This document shows positions 7,612 to 14,504 of a stretch of 31,817 nucleotides of DNA, in pieces. The notes beneath the pieces are model-generated. The model ran no database searches and was not told the origin of the DNA. It worked only from the letters and a program-made list of their open reading frames with translations. The stretch is from CAZHWT01 sp964536215 (GTDB taxonomy: Bacteria; Patescibacteriota; CAZHWT01): positions 1-31,817 of the forward strand of contig CAZHWT010000012.1 in assembly GCA_964536215.1 (NCBI GenBank), read 5' to 3'. Made by a program: the position numbers and the translations under genes. Position 1 is the stretch's first letter; the number at the start of each line of letters is the position of its first letter.

Positions 7612-8022
7612 TTATGTTCTGCGCTTGATAATGTTTGATTTACCTTTGTGGTTTTCAAATATGATCCACTCAGCGGCGAGGAGTATGGCGGTCCATAGGA
7701 TGAGGTTGAGTGGGTTGGCGCTTCGGAGTAATTGTAGCATGAGCAGTCCAGTAGTCCAGGTGGCTATGATGAGGCCCTGGATGAGACTGTCTTTGACGAG
7801 GAGCGGTGGCAGTTTGCGGTTGGGGCGAAAGGTTTTGAATAAACTGACGAAGAAGGTAGTGGTGAGAGTGATGGCCCCGAAGAAAAGTATTAAAAAGGCG
7901 GAGATGACAGTGGGATTGGGGTCGCCTTTAGGGTCGATGGGTGTCGTAAGGTAGGCTAGGGTTAGCCAGAGGGTCCAGAAGAAAATGGTGAAGATAGCAA
8001 GATATATGAGCGGACGTTGCAT
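7612..8022 (-). CDS. four-helix membrane protein of unknown function (136 aa)
   Basis: The 136-aa product begins MQRPLIYLAIFTIFFWTLWL and has four hydrophobic segments at about residues 5-26, 40-62, 80-98 and 103-120, with a basic tail ending NIIKRRT. It lies directly upstream of metG in the same orientation, separated by a repeat fragment. No family is recognised. A role in the envelope is only inferred from topology. Upstream (8023-8177) there is a ggttctagg-type repeat and no gene. Confidence 0.8.
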   Translation of the reverse strand: MQRPLIYLAIFTIFFWTLWLTLAYLTTPIDPKGDPNPTVISAFLILFFGAITLTTTFFVSLFKTFRPNRKLPPLLVKDSLIQGLIIATWTTGLLMLQLLRSANPLNLILWTAILLAAEWIIFENHKGKSNIIKRRT

Positions 8023-8177
8023 GGGGATATGATATAGGTTTTAGGGATTGGGTTCTAGGTTTTGGATGAGGAATACGGTACATCTAATGCGTTCGCTAGG
8101 TGCACATTTATAGGGCTAATGGTGAGCAGTTTAGGAATGCAGGTAGTATCAGAATCTAGTGCTTAACGTCTATTTTA

Positions 8178-8206
8178 TTTACAAATGCGGTTATTTCCGT
8201 TATAAG
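8178..8206 (+). promoter_or_regulatory. sigma70-type promoter of the 188-aa gene
   Basis: TTTACA (8178-8183), a 17-nt spacer and TATAAG (8201-8206), placed 41 nt before the ATG at 8248. Confidence 0.7.
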
Positions 8207-8247
8207 GGTGGGCGGAGATTGGTTTTAGCAAAGAGAGGATCGAAGAG

Positions 8248-8814
8248 ATGCCTACGAAGCGTGAGACGGAGTTGTTTGAGCTACACGCGACGGCTGTTAA
8301 GCAAGCCAAGCGGATTATCCGACAAATACAGGATAGCCGACGAAAACCAGGGATGGGGATAGAGTTGGCCAAAATAGGTATTGCCTGGGCTACATCGGCT
8401 CAAGAGGATCCGAGTTACATCGCCTACTTGAGCATTCCGGTGAAGCCCGGCGAAACGGAGCGTCGATCTCCCTATGCGTGGCGTCAGCTGTTTCTTACCT
8501 GGATTACTGAAGACGCGGCCAGCGTTTTTGAAGGTGAGTGGCAGAGCAATCCACTGCTTCAAGACCTATTGTTGGTCATAGACTTCTATAATCTGGAAGA
8601 CATTTTGGCTAGCTATGGCTGGAGACGGGAGCTTCCTGAGCGATGGCAGAACTTGATCGACGCTGAATTTGAAGAGGAGAGCGAGTTGCTTAGCCGACTG
8701 TGGTTGTACTTGCCGGAAGGGCAGTCAGAGCGAGAGCTGGTTGTGGGCCTGTACGTGCAAAATATGCGCCGTTCGTTGAACTCTGAGACGGGCTTGTTGG
8801 CGAACGCGGACTGA
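8248..8814 (+). CDS. cytoplasmic protein of unknown function (188 aa)
   Basis: The start MPTKRETELFELHATAV is supported by AGAGGA about 9 nt upstream and a promoter at 8178-8206. The protein is soluble by eye, rich in Trp, Arg and Glu. The N-terminal half carries a basic helix (KQAKRIIRQIQDSRRK) and the C-terminal half is helical and acidic (DAEFEEESELLSRLW). There is no signal peptide and no membrane segment. No family is recognised. It is a self-contained unit with its own promoter, Shine-Dalgarno and intrinsic terminator, unlike the neighbouring core genes, and may be an accessory or recently acquired gene. Confidence 0.82.
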   Translation: MPTKRETELFELHATAVKQAKRIIRQIQDSRRKPGMGIELAKIGIAWATSAQEDPSYIAYLSIPVKPGETERRSPYAWRQLFLTWITEDAASVFEGEWQSNPLLQDLLLVIDFYNLEDILASYGWRRELPERWQNLIDAEFEEESELLSRLWLYLPEGQSERELVVGLYVQNMRRSLNSETGLLANAD

Positions 8815-8841
8815 TTTTTGGTGAGAGTGTCGTTTTAGTTT

Positions 8842-8875
8842 GACGCTGAGGAATATTCTTCAGCGTCTTTTTTTT
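8842..8875 (+). terminator. intrinsic terminator of the 188-aa gene
   Basis: GACGCTGA and TCAGCGTC form the stem around ggaatattct, followed by eight Ts. Confidence 0.92.
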
Positions 8876-8964
8876 GAGATGGCGCTATTAACAGGGCTTT
8901 TTACCTTGTTGTGCATTCGGGTAAAGTTTGGTAGTGTGGAGGTGCGAATTGGTTTATGGTTTAT

Positions 8965-8979
8965 TCCGCCAGAGGCGGA
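8965..8979. repeat. 15-bp palindrome tccgccagaggcgga
   Basis: An exact palindromic element except for the central base. The identical 15-mer recurs at 17907-17921 inside uvrD. Related forms occur at 12039, 31549 and 31763. It is immediately followed by the first copy of the ~220-bp repeat. Confidence 0.85.
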
Positions 8980-8983
8980 CAAG

Positions 8984-9202
8984 GGTTTTACGAATATACG
9001 AATGGGTAACATCCGAATTACGAATGGTAATGCGAATGCTGCAAATATGCGAATATGCGAATGACACGGTTCCAATATGCCTAATATACCCAATATACCC
9101 AATACACCTTTTCCCCATGACCCCTAGGAGCCCTAGGTGCTTTGTGAGTAGTGGGTAGTGAGTGGTGAGTAGTTATGCGAATAACGAATAGACGAATAAC
9201 GA
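8984..9202 (+). repeat. ~220-bp intergenic repeat, copy 1
   Basis: Ordered blocks: gggtaacatccgaattacg, then gcgaatgctgcaaatatgcg, gacacggttccaatatg, tandem atacccaat words, a ccatgacccctagg block and a gtgagtagt heptamer tail ending in cgaataacgaa. It matches copies at 11843, 14787, 27187 and 31485, all in the same orientation. The intergenic region 8876-9403 holds only repeats and no gene. Confidence 0.9.
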
Positions 9203-9204
9203 AG

Positions 9205-9336
9205 CATCAAACGAACGAGTAAACCAACTAACTAAGTAACCAAGTAACTAATAACCAATAACCAGATTGGTGAGTAGTGGGTAGTGAGTAGTTATGCGAA
9301 TAGCGAATAGACGAATAAACCCCGATTAAATCGGGG
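9205..9336. repeat. short tandem repeat tract, partial 220-bp repeat tail and a palindrome
   Basis: aagtaac/aaccaat tandem words (about 9220-9262) are followed by a second gtgagtagt-to-cgaata tail (9270-9318). Then comes the palindrome ccccgattaaatcgggg (9320-9336). No gene is seen. Confidence 0.8.
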
Positions 9337-9390
9337 TAAAAGAACTAGTCAAACGACTGATAATAACCATTCTGGGTGCTTTTAATACGG

Positions 9391-9396
9391 TATACT
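9391..9396 (+). promoter_or_regulatory. -10 box of rmuC (leaderless)
   Basis: TATACT ends 7 nt before the rmuC ATG at 9404. No Shine-Dalgarno and no clear -35 are seen, so the mRNA probably starts at the start codon. Confidence 0.5.
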
Positions 9397-9403
9397 TTAG
9401 TTT

Positions 9404-10522
9404 ATGGATTTTGGATTGATTTTGATTTTACTGTTGATTGTGGTGGGGTTTGGGGGGTTGTTTTGGTGGCTGAATAAGCGGTTGGCCTCTCCCCCATCGT
9501 TGGATTCTAACGAGCTGGTGAATACGGTGATTGCGGTGGCACGGGAAAAGCTGGAAGGGGATAAAAAAGAGATGTCGGTGGAGATGGCGGCTAAAAAGGA
9601 AGCGATTGAGCTACTGGTTAAGGATTTGCGCAAGGATATTGAAGTGCGACAGGAGGAGATTCGAGGATTAGAGAAGGATCGGAATCTAAAGTTTGGCGAG
9701 ATTACTAAGTCGATTGAGGAGCATAAGAAACTGACTTCGGAGTTGCAAGGGTCGACGGAAGAATTGAAGCGGGTGTTGTCTAACTCTCAACTACGAGGTA
9801 GCTGGGGTGAGCGGCAGTTGGAGCAGATTTTTCACAATGCTGGTTTTTTGGAGGGGCAGCATTATATGGTGCAGTATCAGTTAAAGTCGGGGGTGCGGCC
9901 GGATTTTGTGATTAAACTGCCCAATGATCAGATTGTCTGTATTGATGCTAAGTTCCCGTTTGCTAATTTGCAGTTGATGACGCAGGCGGAGGATAACGCA
10001 GAAAAGGCGCGCTTGGCTAAGGCGTTTGCAGTCGATGTGAAGGCTAAAATTAGCGAGGTGTCGGGTAAGGGGTATATTTCGACCGAAGATGGGACGATGG
10101 ACTTTGCGGTAATGTTTGTGCCAAGCGAGGTGGTGTTTGACCATATTAACCGGATGTATCCGGATTTAGTGGATGAGGCTATGACTAAGAAGGTGATTAT
10201 GGCTTCGCCGTATAATTTGTTGGCCATTGTGCGGACGGTGCTGGAGGCACATAAGCATTTTGTATTTGAGTCAAGTATGGCGGAGGTGCTGAAGAAGTTG
10301 AATTTGTTCTTGAATGATTACCGGCTGTTTCAGGGCGAGTTTGAAAAGTTTGGGGTGGATTTGCAGCGGTCGTTGGATGATTACCAGAAAATTACTACCA
10401 CCCGGTACAAGCAGATGGATTTACACATCCGGCAGATAAAAGAAGCGCATGCGGGGAGCAAGGGGTTGGAGGCGGGTGAGGATGTGGGGCTGCTGAATCA
10501 AGGTGAAGATAAGGGAGAATGA
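9404..10522 (+). CDS. rmuC: DNA recombination protein RmuC
   Basis: RmuC-family proteins are membrane-anchored, nuclease-fold proteins that limit DNA inversions at short repeats. The 372-aa protein has one N-terminal helix (residues 4-22), a coiled coil rich in Glu and Lys (about 35-125) and the RmuC domain. Its conserved segments are LRGSWGERQLEQIFHNAGF (130-148), RPDFVIKLP, IDAKFPF (180-186) and FVPSEVVFDHI. The family fold is a PD-(D/E)xK nuclease, but catalytic function has not been shown for all members. The gene stands alone with a leaderless-type start. Its presence next to dense short repeats is noteworthy, though the link is inference. Confidence 0.95.
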   Translation: MDFGLILILLLIVVGFGGLFWWLNKRLASPPSLDSNELVNTVIAVAREKLEGDKKEMSVEMAAKKEAIELLVKDLRKDIEVRQEEIRGLEKDRNLKFGEITKSIEEHKKLTSELQGSTEELKRVLSNSQLRGSWGERQLEQIFHNAGFLEGQHYMVQYQLKSGVRPDFVIKLPNDQIVCIDAKFPFANLQLMTQAEDNAEKARLAKAFAVDVKAKISEVSGKGYISTEDGTMDFAVMFVPSEVVFDHINRMYPDLVDEAMTKKVIMASPYNLLAIVRTVLEAHKHFVFESSMAEVLKKLNLFLNDYRLFQGEFEKFGVDLQRSLDDYQKITTTRYKQMDLHIRQIKEAHAGSKGLEAGEDVGLLNQGEDKGE

Positions 10523-10639
10523 CAAACGCTGTTATTCTGATTACTTCGATAGCTCTCAGCGCAGGCTGCGTTAAGAATCTTCCAGACTACACGAGGATTG
10601 GTAGTCTCTTTGCTTGAGGTAGTGATGGTGGATTAAGAC

Positions 10640-10672
10640 TAGAAAGAAGAGCGCCCCGCTGAGTGCGGGGCG
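10640..10672 (-). terminator. terminator of the 280-nt RNA
   Basis: On the minus strand CGCCCCGC and GCGGGGCG form an 8-bp GC stem with a 5-nt loop, followed by CTCTTCTTTCT. It could also end rmuC transcription on the opposite strand, though that side lacks Ts. Confidence 0.75.
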
Positions 10673-10919
10673 TCTGGGTGGAAGGAAAGCGGACGAGGTG
10701 TCCGCGGGGTAGTGCACATAGGCACTATCGGGGTGACGAGCAGGGAACTCGCCGTTTGCTTATTCCCCCGCTCAGGTCTTCCTTTCCGTCGTGCTTATGC
10801 GCCAAATAGTAGCGACAGCTCGCACTTGATCATCGACATGCGCGATGATGACAGACAGAAAGACGTGAGCGGAGAAATAATTACCAACCAGTTTTTACTG
10901 TTCTGGTTTGTTTTTATAT
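10640..10919 (-). ncRNA. candidate structured non-coding RNA (~280 nt)
   Basis: A consensus promoter (10926-10954) and an intrinsic terminator (10640-10672) delimit a minus-strand transcript with no credible reading frame. Pairing visible by eye is a 5' hairpin ACCAG/CTGGT and a long-range stem of 14 pairs with one mismatch between 10858-10872 and 10768-10782. Inside that stem are hairpins ATCAUCG-type (ATCATCG/CGATGAT) and GCGA/TCGC within GTGC/GCAC. Downstream come GGGAA/TTCCC, TAGTGC/GCACTA, GCGGAC/GTCCGC and the terminator. I looked for RNase P, tmRNA, SRP and 6S signatures and did not see them. It is convergent with rmuC. Function unknown. Confidence 0.72.
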
Positions 10920-10925
10920 AATCCT

Positions 10926-10954
10926 ATTATATATTGTTATAGGTCTTTTGTCAA
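10926..10954 (-). promoter_or_regulatory. consensus sigma70 promoter of the 280-nt RNA
   Basis: On the minus strand TTGACA (10949-10954), exactly 17 nt and TATAAT (10926-10931). Both hexamers are perfect. Confidence 0.88.
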
Positions 10955-11095
10955 GCTTTGGCGCCTACATTTGTTGGTTGAGCTTTACATATGTTTTGGT
11001 CGTAATTATGGTGCTGAAAAGCGGCGTTGTGAAAAAACAGGCTGAGTAAAAAGTGAAAGCATGCGTCTTTGTGTTATCTGAGTTGATTTTAATTT

Positions 11096-11127
11096 ATTAT
11101 ATAATACTTTTAAAAGTATTATATAAT
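11096..11127. repeat. 32-bp perfect AT palindrome followed by a T-run
   Basis: Left arm attatataatactttt is exactly complementary to aaaagtattatataat with no spacer, and TTTTT follows on the plus strand. It may be a bidirectional terminator or a protein-binding site. The surrounding 10955-11372 shows no supported gene. A possible promoter TTGGTT-16-AATAAT lies at 11222-11249. Confidence 0.8.
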
Positions 11128-11372
11128 TTTTTGTGACGTACTAGGGTAGGTTAATGCCTCTTGATGAATATGGACAGATTGAACTAAAAAGCGTAGTATG
11201 CGGCGGAGTAAATTAAGGCTCTTGGTTGCATTAGGTGCGGCTTAATAATGAGTCATTCTGAGCAGGGCGGAGCATCTTTCAGCTTGAATGCGGGCTGAGA
11301 TTTTTTACCCTACTCAGGATGAGTAGAAGATTTGGAGAGCTGAAAAGCTGGTGAGATGACGGAGGTGACATT

Positions 11373-11615
11373 GTGGTTGCAGCGATGGCAGGCTTGACGC
11401 CTGAAGCTAGGGCCTTTGACGTACTGAAATTTCCGTTGATGGAAGCTCTTCGTGGTGACGTGGATCGTGTTGATCCAATAGCATTTGCGCAAATCAAAGC
11501 GATCGGTCATCAGGTCTTGCAGGATTGTGGAGCTGATCCTGCACGGTTTGATGAGTACGTTCGTGCTTATGATGGAGGTCGGTACGCTGATTTGCTGCGG
11601 TTTACTCCAGGATGA
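11373..11615 (+). CDS. small soluble protein of unknown function (80 aa, GTG start)
   Basis: The GTG at 11373 is preceded by ACGGAGGTGAC, a strong Shine-Dalgarno. The product begins MVAAMAGLTPEARAFDVL and ends YADLLRFTPG. It is mostly helical, acidic and Ala-rich, without membrane segments. No family is recognised. A downstream ATG (MAGLTPEAR) is possible but less well placed relative to the ribosome site. A terminator follows at 11626-11654. It resembles the other small self-contained units in the window. Confidence 0.75.
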   Translation: MVAAMAGLTPEARAFDVLKFPLMEALRGDVDRVDPIAFAQIKAIGHQVLQDCGADPARFDEYVRAYDGGRYADLLRFTPG

Positions 11616-11625
11616 CTGGAGGATT

Positions 11626-11654
11626 GGGTCGGGAGAGTTTTATTCTGCCGACCC
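11626..11654 (+). terminator. hairpin terminator of the 80-aa gene
   Basis: GGGTCGG and CCGACCC pair around a 15-nt loop and are followed by ctaatttta, a moderate T-tract. Confidence 0.7.
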
Positions 11655-11660
11655 CTAATT

Positions 11661-11701
11661 TTATCCACAAAACCCAAACTTTACCCACAAAATGTTGATA
11701 A
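11661..11701. promoter_or_regulatory. cluster of three DnaA-box-like sites
   Basis: TTATCCACA (11661-11669) is a perfect consensus DnaA box. TTACCCACA starts exactly 20 bp later (11681-11689, one mismatch). TGTTGATAA (11693-11701) is a reverse-strand box with one mismatch. An AT-rich stretch follows. dnaA itself is not in the window. Confidence 0.5.
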
Positions 11702-11760
11702 GTGTATTGGTATGTTTTTAAAGTGGTTTATTGCTTGGCTGTTTATTATGGGCCTATAGT

Positions 11761-11840
11761 TTGACAAGCGGGCAAGCATGCTGTATATTCGGTGTATAAG
11801 GGCCTCGACCTTGTCTACCAAGGGGTTGAGGCCCTTTTTG
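11761..11840 (+). ncRNA. promoter plus immediate terminator: ~45-nt small RNA candidate
   Basis: TTGACA (11761-11766), 17 nt and TATATT (11784-11789) form a near-perfect promoter. Only about 10 nt later comes a long hairpin. GGGCCTC (11800-11806) pairs with GAGGCCC (11828-11834), extended inward by CCTTG/CAAGG with a 2-nt bulge, followed by TTTTT. The transcript would be little more than the hairpin itself. There is no reading frame. It could be a tiny RNA, or the terminated leader of a longer unit. Confidence 0.6.
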
Positions 11841-11842
11841 TG

Positions 11843-12113
11843 ATGCGAATGATGCGAATTACGAATTGGGTAACATCCGAATTACGAATGTATATGCGAA
11901 TGCTACGAAACACGAATGCTACGAATGAACTGAGCCACTATTACCAATATGCCCAATATACCCAATATTCCCAATACACCATTTTCCCTCGGACCCCTAG
12001 GACCCCAAGGATACCTAGGTGAGTGGTGAGTAGTGGGTTCCGACCCTGGCGGGGCGGACAAGGGTGAGTAGTGGGTAGTGAGTAGTTATGCCAATAACGA
12101 ATAGACGAATAAC
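11843..12113 (+). repeat. ~220-bp intergenic repeat, copy 2 (subtype II) with inserted palindrome
   Basis: It shares the taacatccgaattacgaat start, the atacccaat block, the acccctagg block and the gagtagt tail with copy 1. The middle is a different subtype (gaatgctacgaaacacgaat, gaactgagccactatt). The tail is interrupted at about 12039-12063 by tccgaccctggcggggcgga plus caagg, a palindromic element flanked on both sides by gtagtgggt-like sequence. Confidence 0.88.
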
Positions 12114-12132
12114 CCCATTGGCTTGGGTTTGT

Positions 12133-12138
12133 TACAAT
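12133..12138 (+). promoter_or_regulatory. extended -10 of femAB
   Basis: TGTTACAAT (TGn plus TACAAT) lies 13 nt before the ATG at 12152, implying a leader of only a few nucleotides. No Shine-Dalgarno is seen. Confidence 0.5.
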
Positions 12139-12151
12139 AGACTGTACGTTT

Positions 12152-13192
12152 ATGACTGTTGAAGAAGTTGGGCAGCCGGAAGGCTGGGACAAGTGGATAA
12201 TTGGTAATCGCTTCGGTGACATTTTGCAGACCTGGGAGTGGGGTGAGGTGCGTCGGAGTGAGATGTGGCGGGCGCTGCGGGTTAGGGTTAAGGACGGCGA
12301 GGAGACGGTGGTTCAGGCGCAGATTCTGATTCGAAAGATGCCGCTGGGCATGCAGTTGTATTATCTGCCACGAGGGCCAGTGCTAGATTATGCTGGGCCA
12401 AAAGCGGCGGAAGGTCTAAAGACCTTGTTGGAGTGGACCAAGGAGCATGCTAATCGTCATAAGGGTTTGATGATTAAAGTGGGCCCAGCTGTGTCGGAAG
12501 CGGAAGTGCCGCAAGTAGCTAACTTGTTGGAGCAGTTGGGGCTAAAGCGGAGTTTTCAGTCGGTGCAGTCGCAGCATACTTTTGTGGTTGATTTGCGACG
12601 GGAAGAGCTGGAGATCATTCAGTCGTTTGATAAGGATACGCGTAATCTGGTTCGTAGATCGGCTCGTGAGGGAGTTGTGGTGGATAAATATGCCAAACTG
12701 GATGAGCAGAAGCATTTGCGAACGTTTCATAACCTGTATTTGGCGGCGGCGGATAATGGTAGGTTTGTGCCGCGGCCGTGGGGCTATTTTGCTAGACTGT
12801 GGGAGATTATGGCGCCAGTGGATATGGTGAGACTGTATATTGCCTCGTTTGAAGATAAACCGTTGGCGGCCAATGTGGTGCTAAAGTTGGGCGATAAGGC
12901 GTATCAGTTGTGGGCGGGGAGTCGGCGGGATGAACCGAAAAAATTTGCCACTTATGCGTTGCAATGGGCGTCGATGCAGGATTTACGGTCGGAGGGAGTG
13001 GCTGGTTATGATATGTGGGGTCGGGCACCGGATGACGATCCTAAACATCCTTGGGCGGGGATTAGTTTGTTTAAAAAGGGCTTTGGTGGCGAAGCGGTGT
13101 CGTTTGTGGGTGATTACGACTTGCCGCTGTCCCCTACTTATCCCCTATTTACAACAGCGGATAAGTTGCGTAAGCGGATTATGACGAGATGA
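12152..13192 (+). CDS. FemAB/FemX-type peptidoglycan interpeptide-bridge aminoacyltransferase
   Basis: FemABX enzymes transfer amino acids from aminoacyl-tRNA onto the stem peptide of lipid-linked peptidoglycan precursors, on the cytoplasmic side. The 346-aa protein shows the family layout of two GNAT-like halves: QTWEWGEVRR at the N-terminus, LIRKMPLGMQLYYLPRGP and a GPAV segment. Then comes a central linker (FDKDTRNLVRRSAREGV) and the second half with NRFVPR-like GRFVPRPWGYF, ASFEDKPLAANVV, YQLWAGSRRDE and GYDMWGRAPDDD. The lysine/arginine-rich end is typical of CPR members. The amino acid transferred cannot be read. A locus with two tRNA-like modules lies about 1.1 kb downstream, beyond rsmA. 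Confidence 0.88.
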   Translation: MTVEEVGQPEGWDKWIIGNRFGDILQTWEWGEVRRSEMWRALRVRVKDGEETVVQAQILIRKMPLGMQLYYLPRGPVLDYAGPKAAEGLKTLLEWTKEHANRHKGLMIKVGPAVSEAEVPQVANLLEQLGLKRSFQSVQSQHTFVVDLRREELEIIQSFDKDTRNLVRRSAREGVVVDKYAKLDEQKHLRTFHNLYLAAADNGRFVPRPWGYFARLWEIMAPVDMVRLYIASFEDKPLAANVVLKLGDKAYQLWAGSRRDEPKKFATYALQWASMQDLRSEGVAGYDMWGRAPDDDPKHPWAGISLFKKGFGGEAVSFVGDYDLPLSPTYPLFTTADKLRKRIMTR

Positions 13193-13204
13193 AGCGGTGA
13201 ATAG

Positions 13205-13312
13205 GTGTCAGGTTGTAGGTTTTAGGTTCTAGTTGTTGGGGATTTTAGGGACAGTCTGTCTTTATCGTTCTGGAGCGAAACGATAGAATCTTAGTTGAAG
13301 GTTGAAGGTTCT
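13205..13312. repeat. heptamer repeats and hairpin between convergent femAB and rsmA
   Basis: ggttttaggttctag and gttgaaggttgaaggtt words flank a hairpin TATCGTT/AACGATA (13263-13285) that could end transcription from either side. It has no strong T-tract. No gene is seen. Confidence 0.65.
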
Positions 13313-14263
13313 TTAGCCCTTGTTTTTCTTCTCATTTTTTGTAACGGAATATAGCGTTAACCAGTCTTGGAAGGTGAGATTTTCGGGGCGTTGGTTTGGA
13401 TCTATGCTTGCTTGTTTGAGTTGGTCGATTGGAAAGGCTTTGTTAATCATTTTGCGGGGATTGGCGAAGCCGTGGTGGAGGAAGCGCGAGAGCTCGACGG
13501 GGGTGATTTGGTTTGCGGTTTGAGGTTTGCGGTTTGCGGTTGAGGGGAAGACAATTTTATTGTCGTCTGCATGTTGTTCGACGTGCAGTAGGGCGGAATC
13601 GACGGCGGGGGCGGGGAAAAAGTGAGTGGGCGGGATGACCTGGACTAGCGTGGCTTGGCCATAGGTTTGGAAAAAGTTGGACAGGTAGGTGGCCTGAGGT
13701 GGACGGGCGACGATTTTTTGGGCCACTTCTTTTTGGAGCAGGACGGTGATGGATTGAGGTGGGTTGGGTAATTTGAGGAGGACATCTAGGATATGCGTGC
13801 CGGCGTTGTAGGGTAGGTTGGAGACGAAGTGGTACGAGGGTGGCGAGGTTGCCAGGTTGCGAGGCGGCGAGATGGTTTCGGTTTCATTGCTCGCTGCCGT
13901 ACTGCCTTGCTGCCTTGCTGCCTCGTTGAGCAGTTGTTCGATGTCTGCTTGCATAAAGTTTTGCCAGCGGAGGTCGATGTTGTGATAGTCGTGAAGTGTT
14001 TGGGCCAGGATGGGCTGGAGAGAGGTGTCGATTTCAAAGGCGATGACGCGTTGGGCTCGTTGCGCCAGCTGTTGGGTGAGGGTGCCAATGCCAGTGCCAA
14101 CTTCGATGACAGTGTCATGGGGTTGAATGTTCGCCGTGGCGACGATGGCGTCCAAGGTTGGTTGGTGGATGAGAAAGTTTTGGCCGAATTGTTTGCTGGT
14201 GTGGAGGTGGTGGGATTTGAGGAGTTGAGCTATATATGAAGGATTGGTGAGTTGAGGAGCCAT
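13313..14263 (-). CDS. rsmA: 16S rRNA dimethyladenosine transferase RsmA (KsgA)
   Basis: RsmA dimethylates two adjacent adenosines near the 3' end of 16S rRNA using SAM. Visible are FGQNFLIHQPTLD, the SAM-binding loop VIEVGTGIGTLTQ with acidic FEID, the catalytic NLPYN (usual NLPY[YN]) and a C-terminal helical domain. The length of 316 aa exceeds the usual ~265-280. Two insertions account for this. One lies before NLPYN at about residues 111-139 (AARQQGSTAASNE, from gctgcctt repeats at about 13835-13930). The other is at about 238-251 (STANRKPQTANQ, from ggtttgc heptamers at about 13505-13548). The start is leaderless-type with a -10 six bases upstream. Confidence 0.94.
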   Translation of the reverse strand: MAPQLTNPSYIAQLLKSHHLHTSKQFGQNFLIHQPTLDAIVATANIQPHDTVIEVGTGIGTLTQQLAQRAQRVIAFEIDTSLQPILAQTLHDYHNIDLRWQNFMQADIEQLLNEAARQQGSTAASNETETISPPRNLATSPPSYHFVSNLPYNAGTHILDVLLKLPNPPQSITVLLQKEVAQKIVARPPQATYLSNFFQTYGQATLVQVIPPTHFFPAPAVDSALLHVEQHADDNKIVFPSTANRKPQTANQITPVELSRFLHHGFANPRKMINKAFPIDQLKQASIDPNQRPENLTFQDWLTLYSVTKNEKKNKG

Positions 14264-14269
14264 AGGCTA

Positions 14270-14275
14270 TTTATA
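14270..14275 (-). promoter_or_regulatory. -10 box of rsmA (leaderless)
   Basis: The minus strand reads TATAAA, then TAGCCT, then the ATG at 14263. No Shine-Dalgarno fits in this space. Confidence 0.55.
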
Positions 14276-14300
14276 CACTAAACGTAGTAGGAAAGTGATA

Positions 14301-14333
14301 GTGACGGAGTCCTGCAGAGCAGGTCTCCGTCAC
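14301..14333 (-). terminator. strong hairpin at the end of the tRNA-like unit
   Basis: GTGACGGAG pairs with CTCCGTCAC and CCTGC with GCAGG inside, giving 14 pairs with single-base interruptions. The following minus-strand bases TATCACTTTCC are only weakly T-rich. A second 10-bp hairpin lies at 14350-14373. Confidence 0.6.
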
Positions 14334-14374
14334 ATAGGGGGGGAGGAAAGGTCTACGACCATTGTCGCAGACCG

Positions 14375-14458
14375 GGGCGACTGGCAGGAGTTGCACCTGC
14401 ATCTTTAGGCGCGCCCCGCAACGCGCGTTCGGACTGGCCGACATGGGCCACAGCCGCC
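14375..14458 (-). tRNA. tRNA-like module A, 84 nt, anticodon not assignable
   Basis: The acceptor GGCGGCT pairs with AGTCGCC over seven pairs, extendable to eight by G8-C. The D-arm is TGGCC/GGCCA. The T-arm is GCAGG-TGCAACT-CCTGC. Between the D and T arms, where the anticodon arm should be, lies a hairpin GCGCG-TTGCGGGG-CGCGC with an 8-nt loop, set off by linkers of about 9 and 8 nt. The D-loop (CATGTC) lacks the usual GG. The same GCG-TTGCGGGG-CGC apex occurs in the spacer hairpin at 14470-14502. No CCA is encoded. A decoding tRNA is doubtful. Confidence 0.45.
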
Positions 14459-14469
14459 AGGGAGCTATG

Positions 14470-14502
14470 GGTTTCCAGGCGCCCCGCAACGCTCTGGAAA
14501 CC
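14470..14502 (-). other. hairpin between the two tRNA-like modules
   Basis: GGTTTCCAG pairs perfectly with CTGGAAACC. The apex is GCG-TTGCGGGG-CGC, identical to the apex within module A. It could be a processing signal or an inserted palindromic element. Confidence 0.6.
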
Positions 14503-14504
14503 GG

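Noticed and set aside
10640..10919. RNase P RNA, tmRNA, SRP RNA or 6S RNA
   Set aside because: The conserved words (for example GAGGAAAGUCC, a terminal tRNA-like domain with tag frame, or GGAAGGnAGCAG) were not found in this unit.
10712..10921. 69-aa plus-strand reading frame
   Set aside because: It runs antisense through the stems of the 280-nt RNA and lacks a ribosome site; its composition follows the hairpins.
11154..11216. Possible 20-aa peptide MPLDEYGQIELKSVVCGGVN
   Set aside because: It has only a weak purine stretch upstream, no promoter or terminator tied to it, and nothing to separate it from chance.
11661..11701. Chromosomal replication origin
   Set aside because: dnaA and dnaN are absent and the + strand seems G-rich on both sides, so no skew switch is visible. 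Only the DnaA-box-like cluster is reported.
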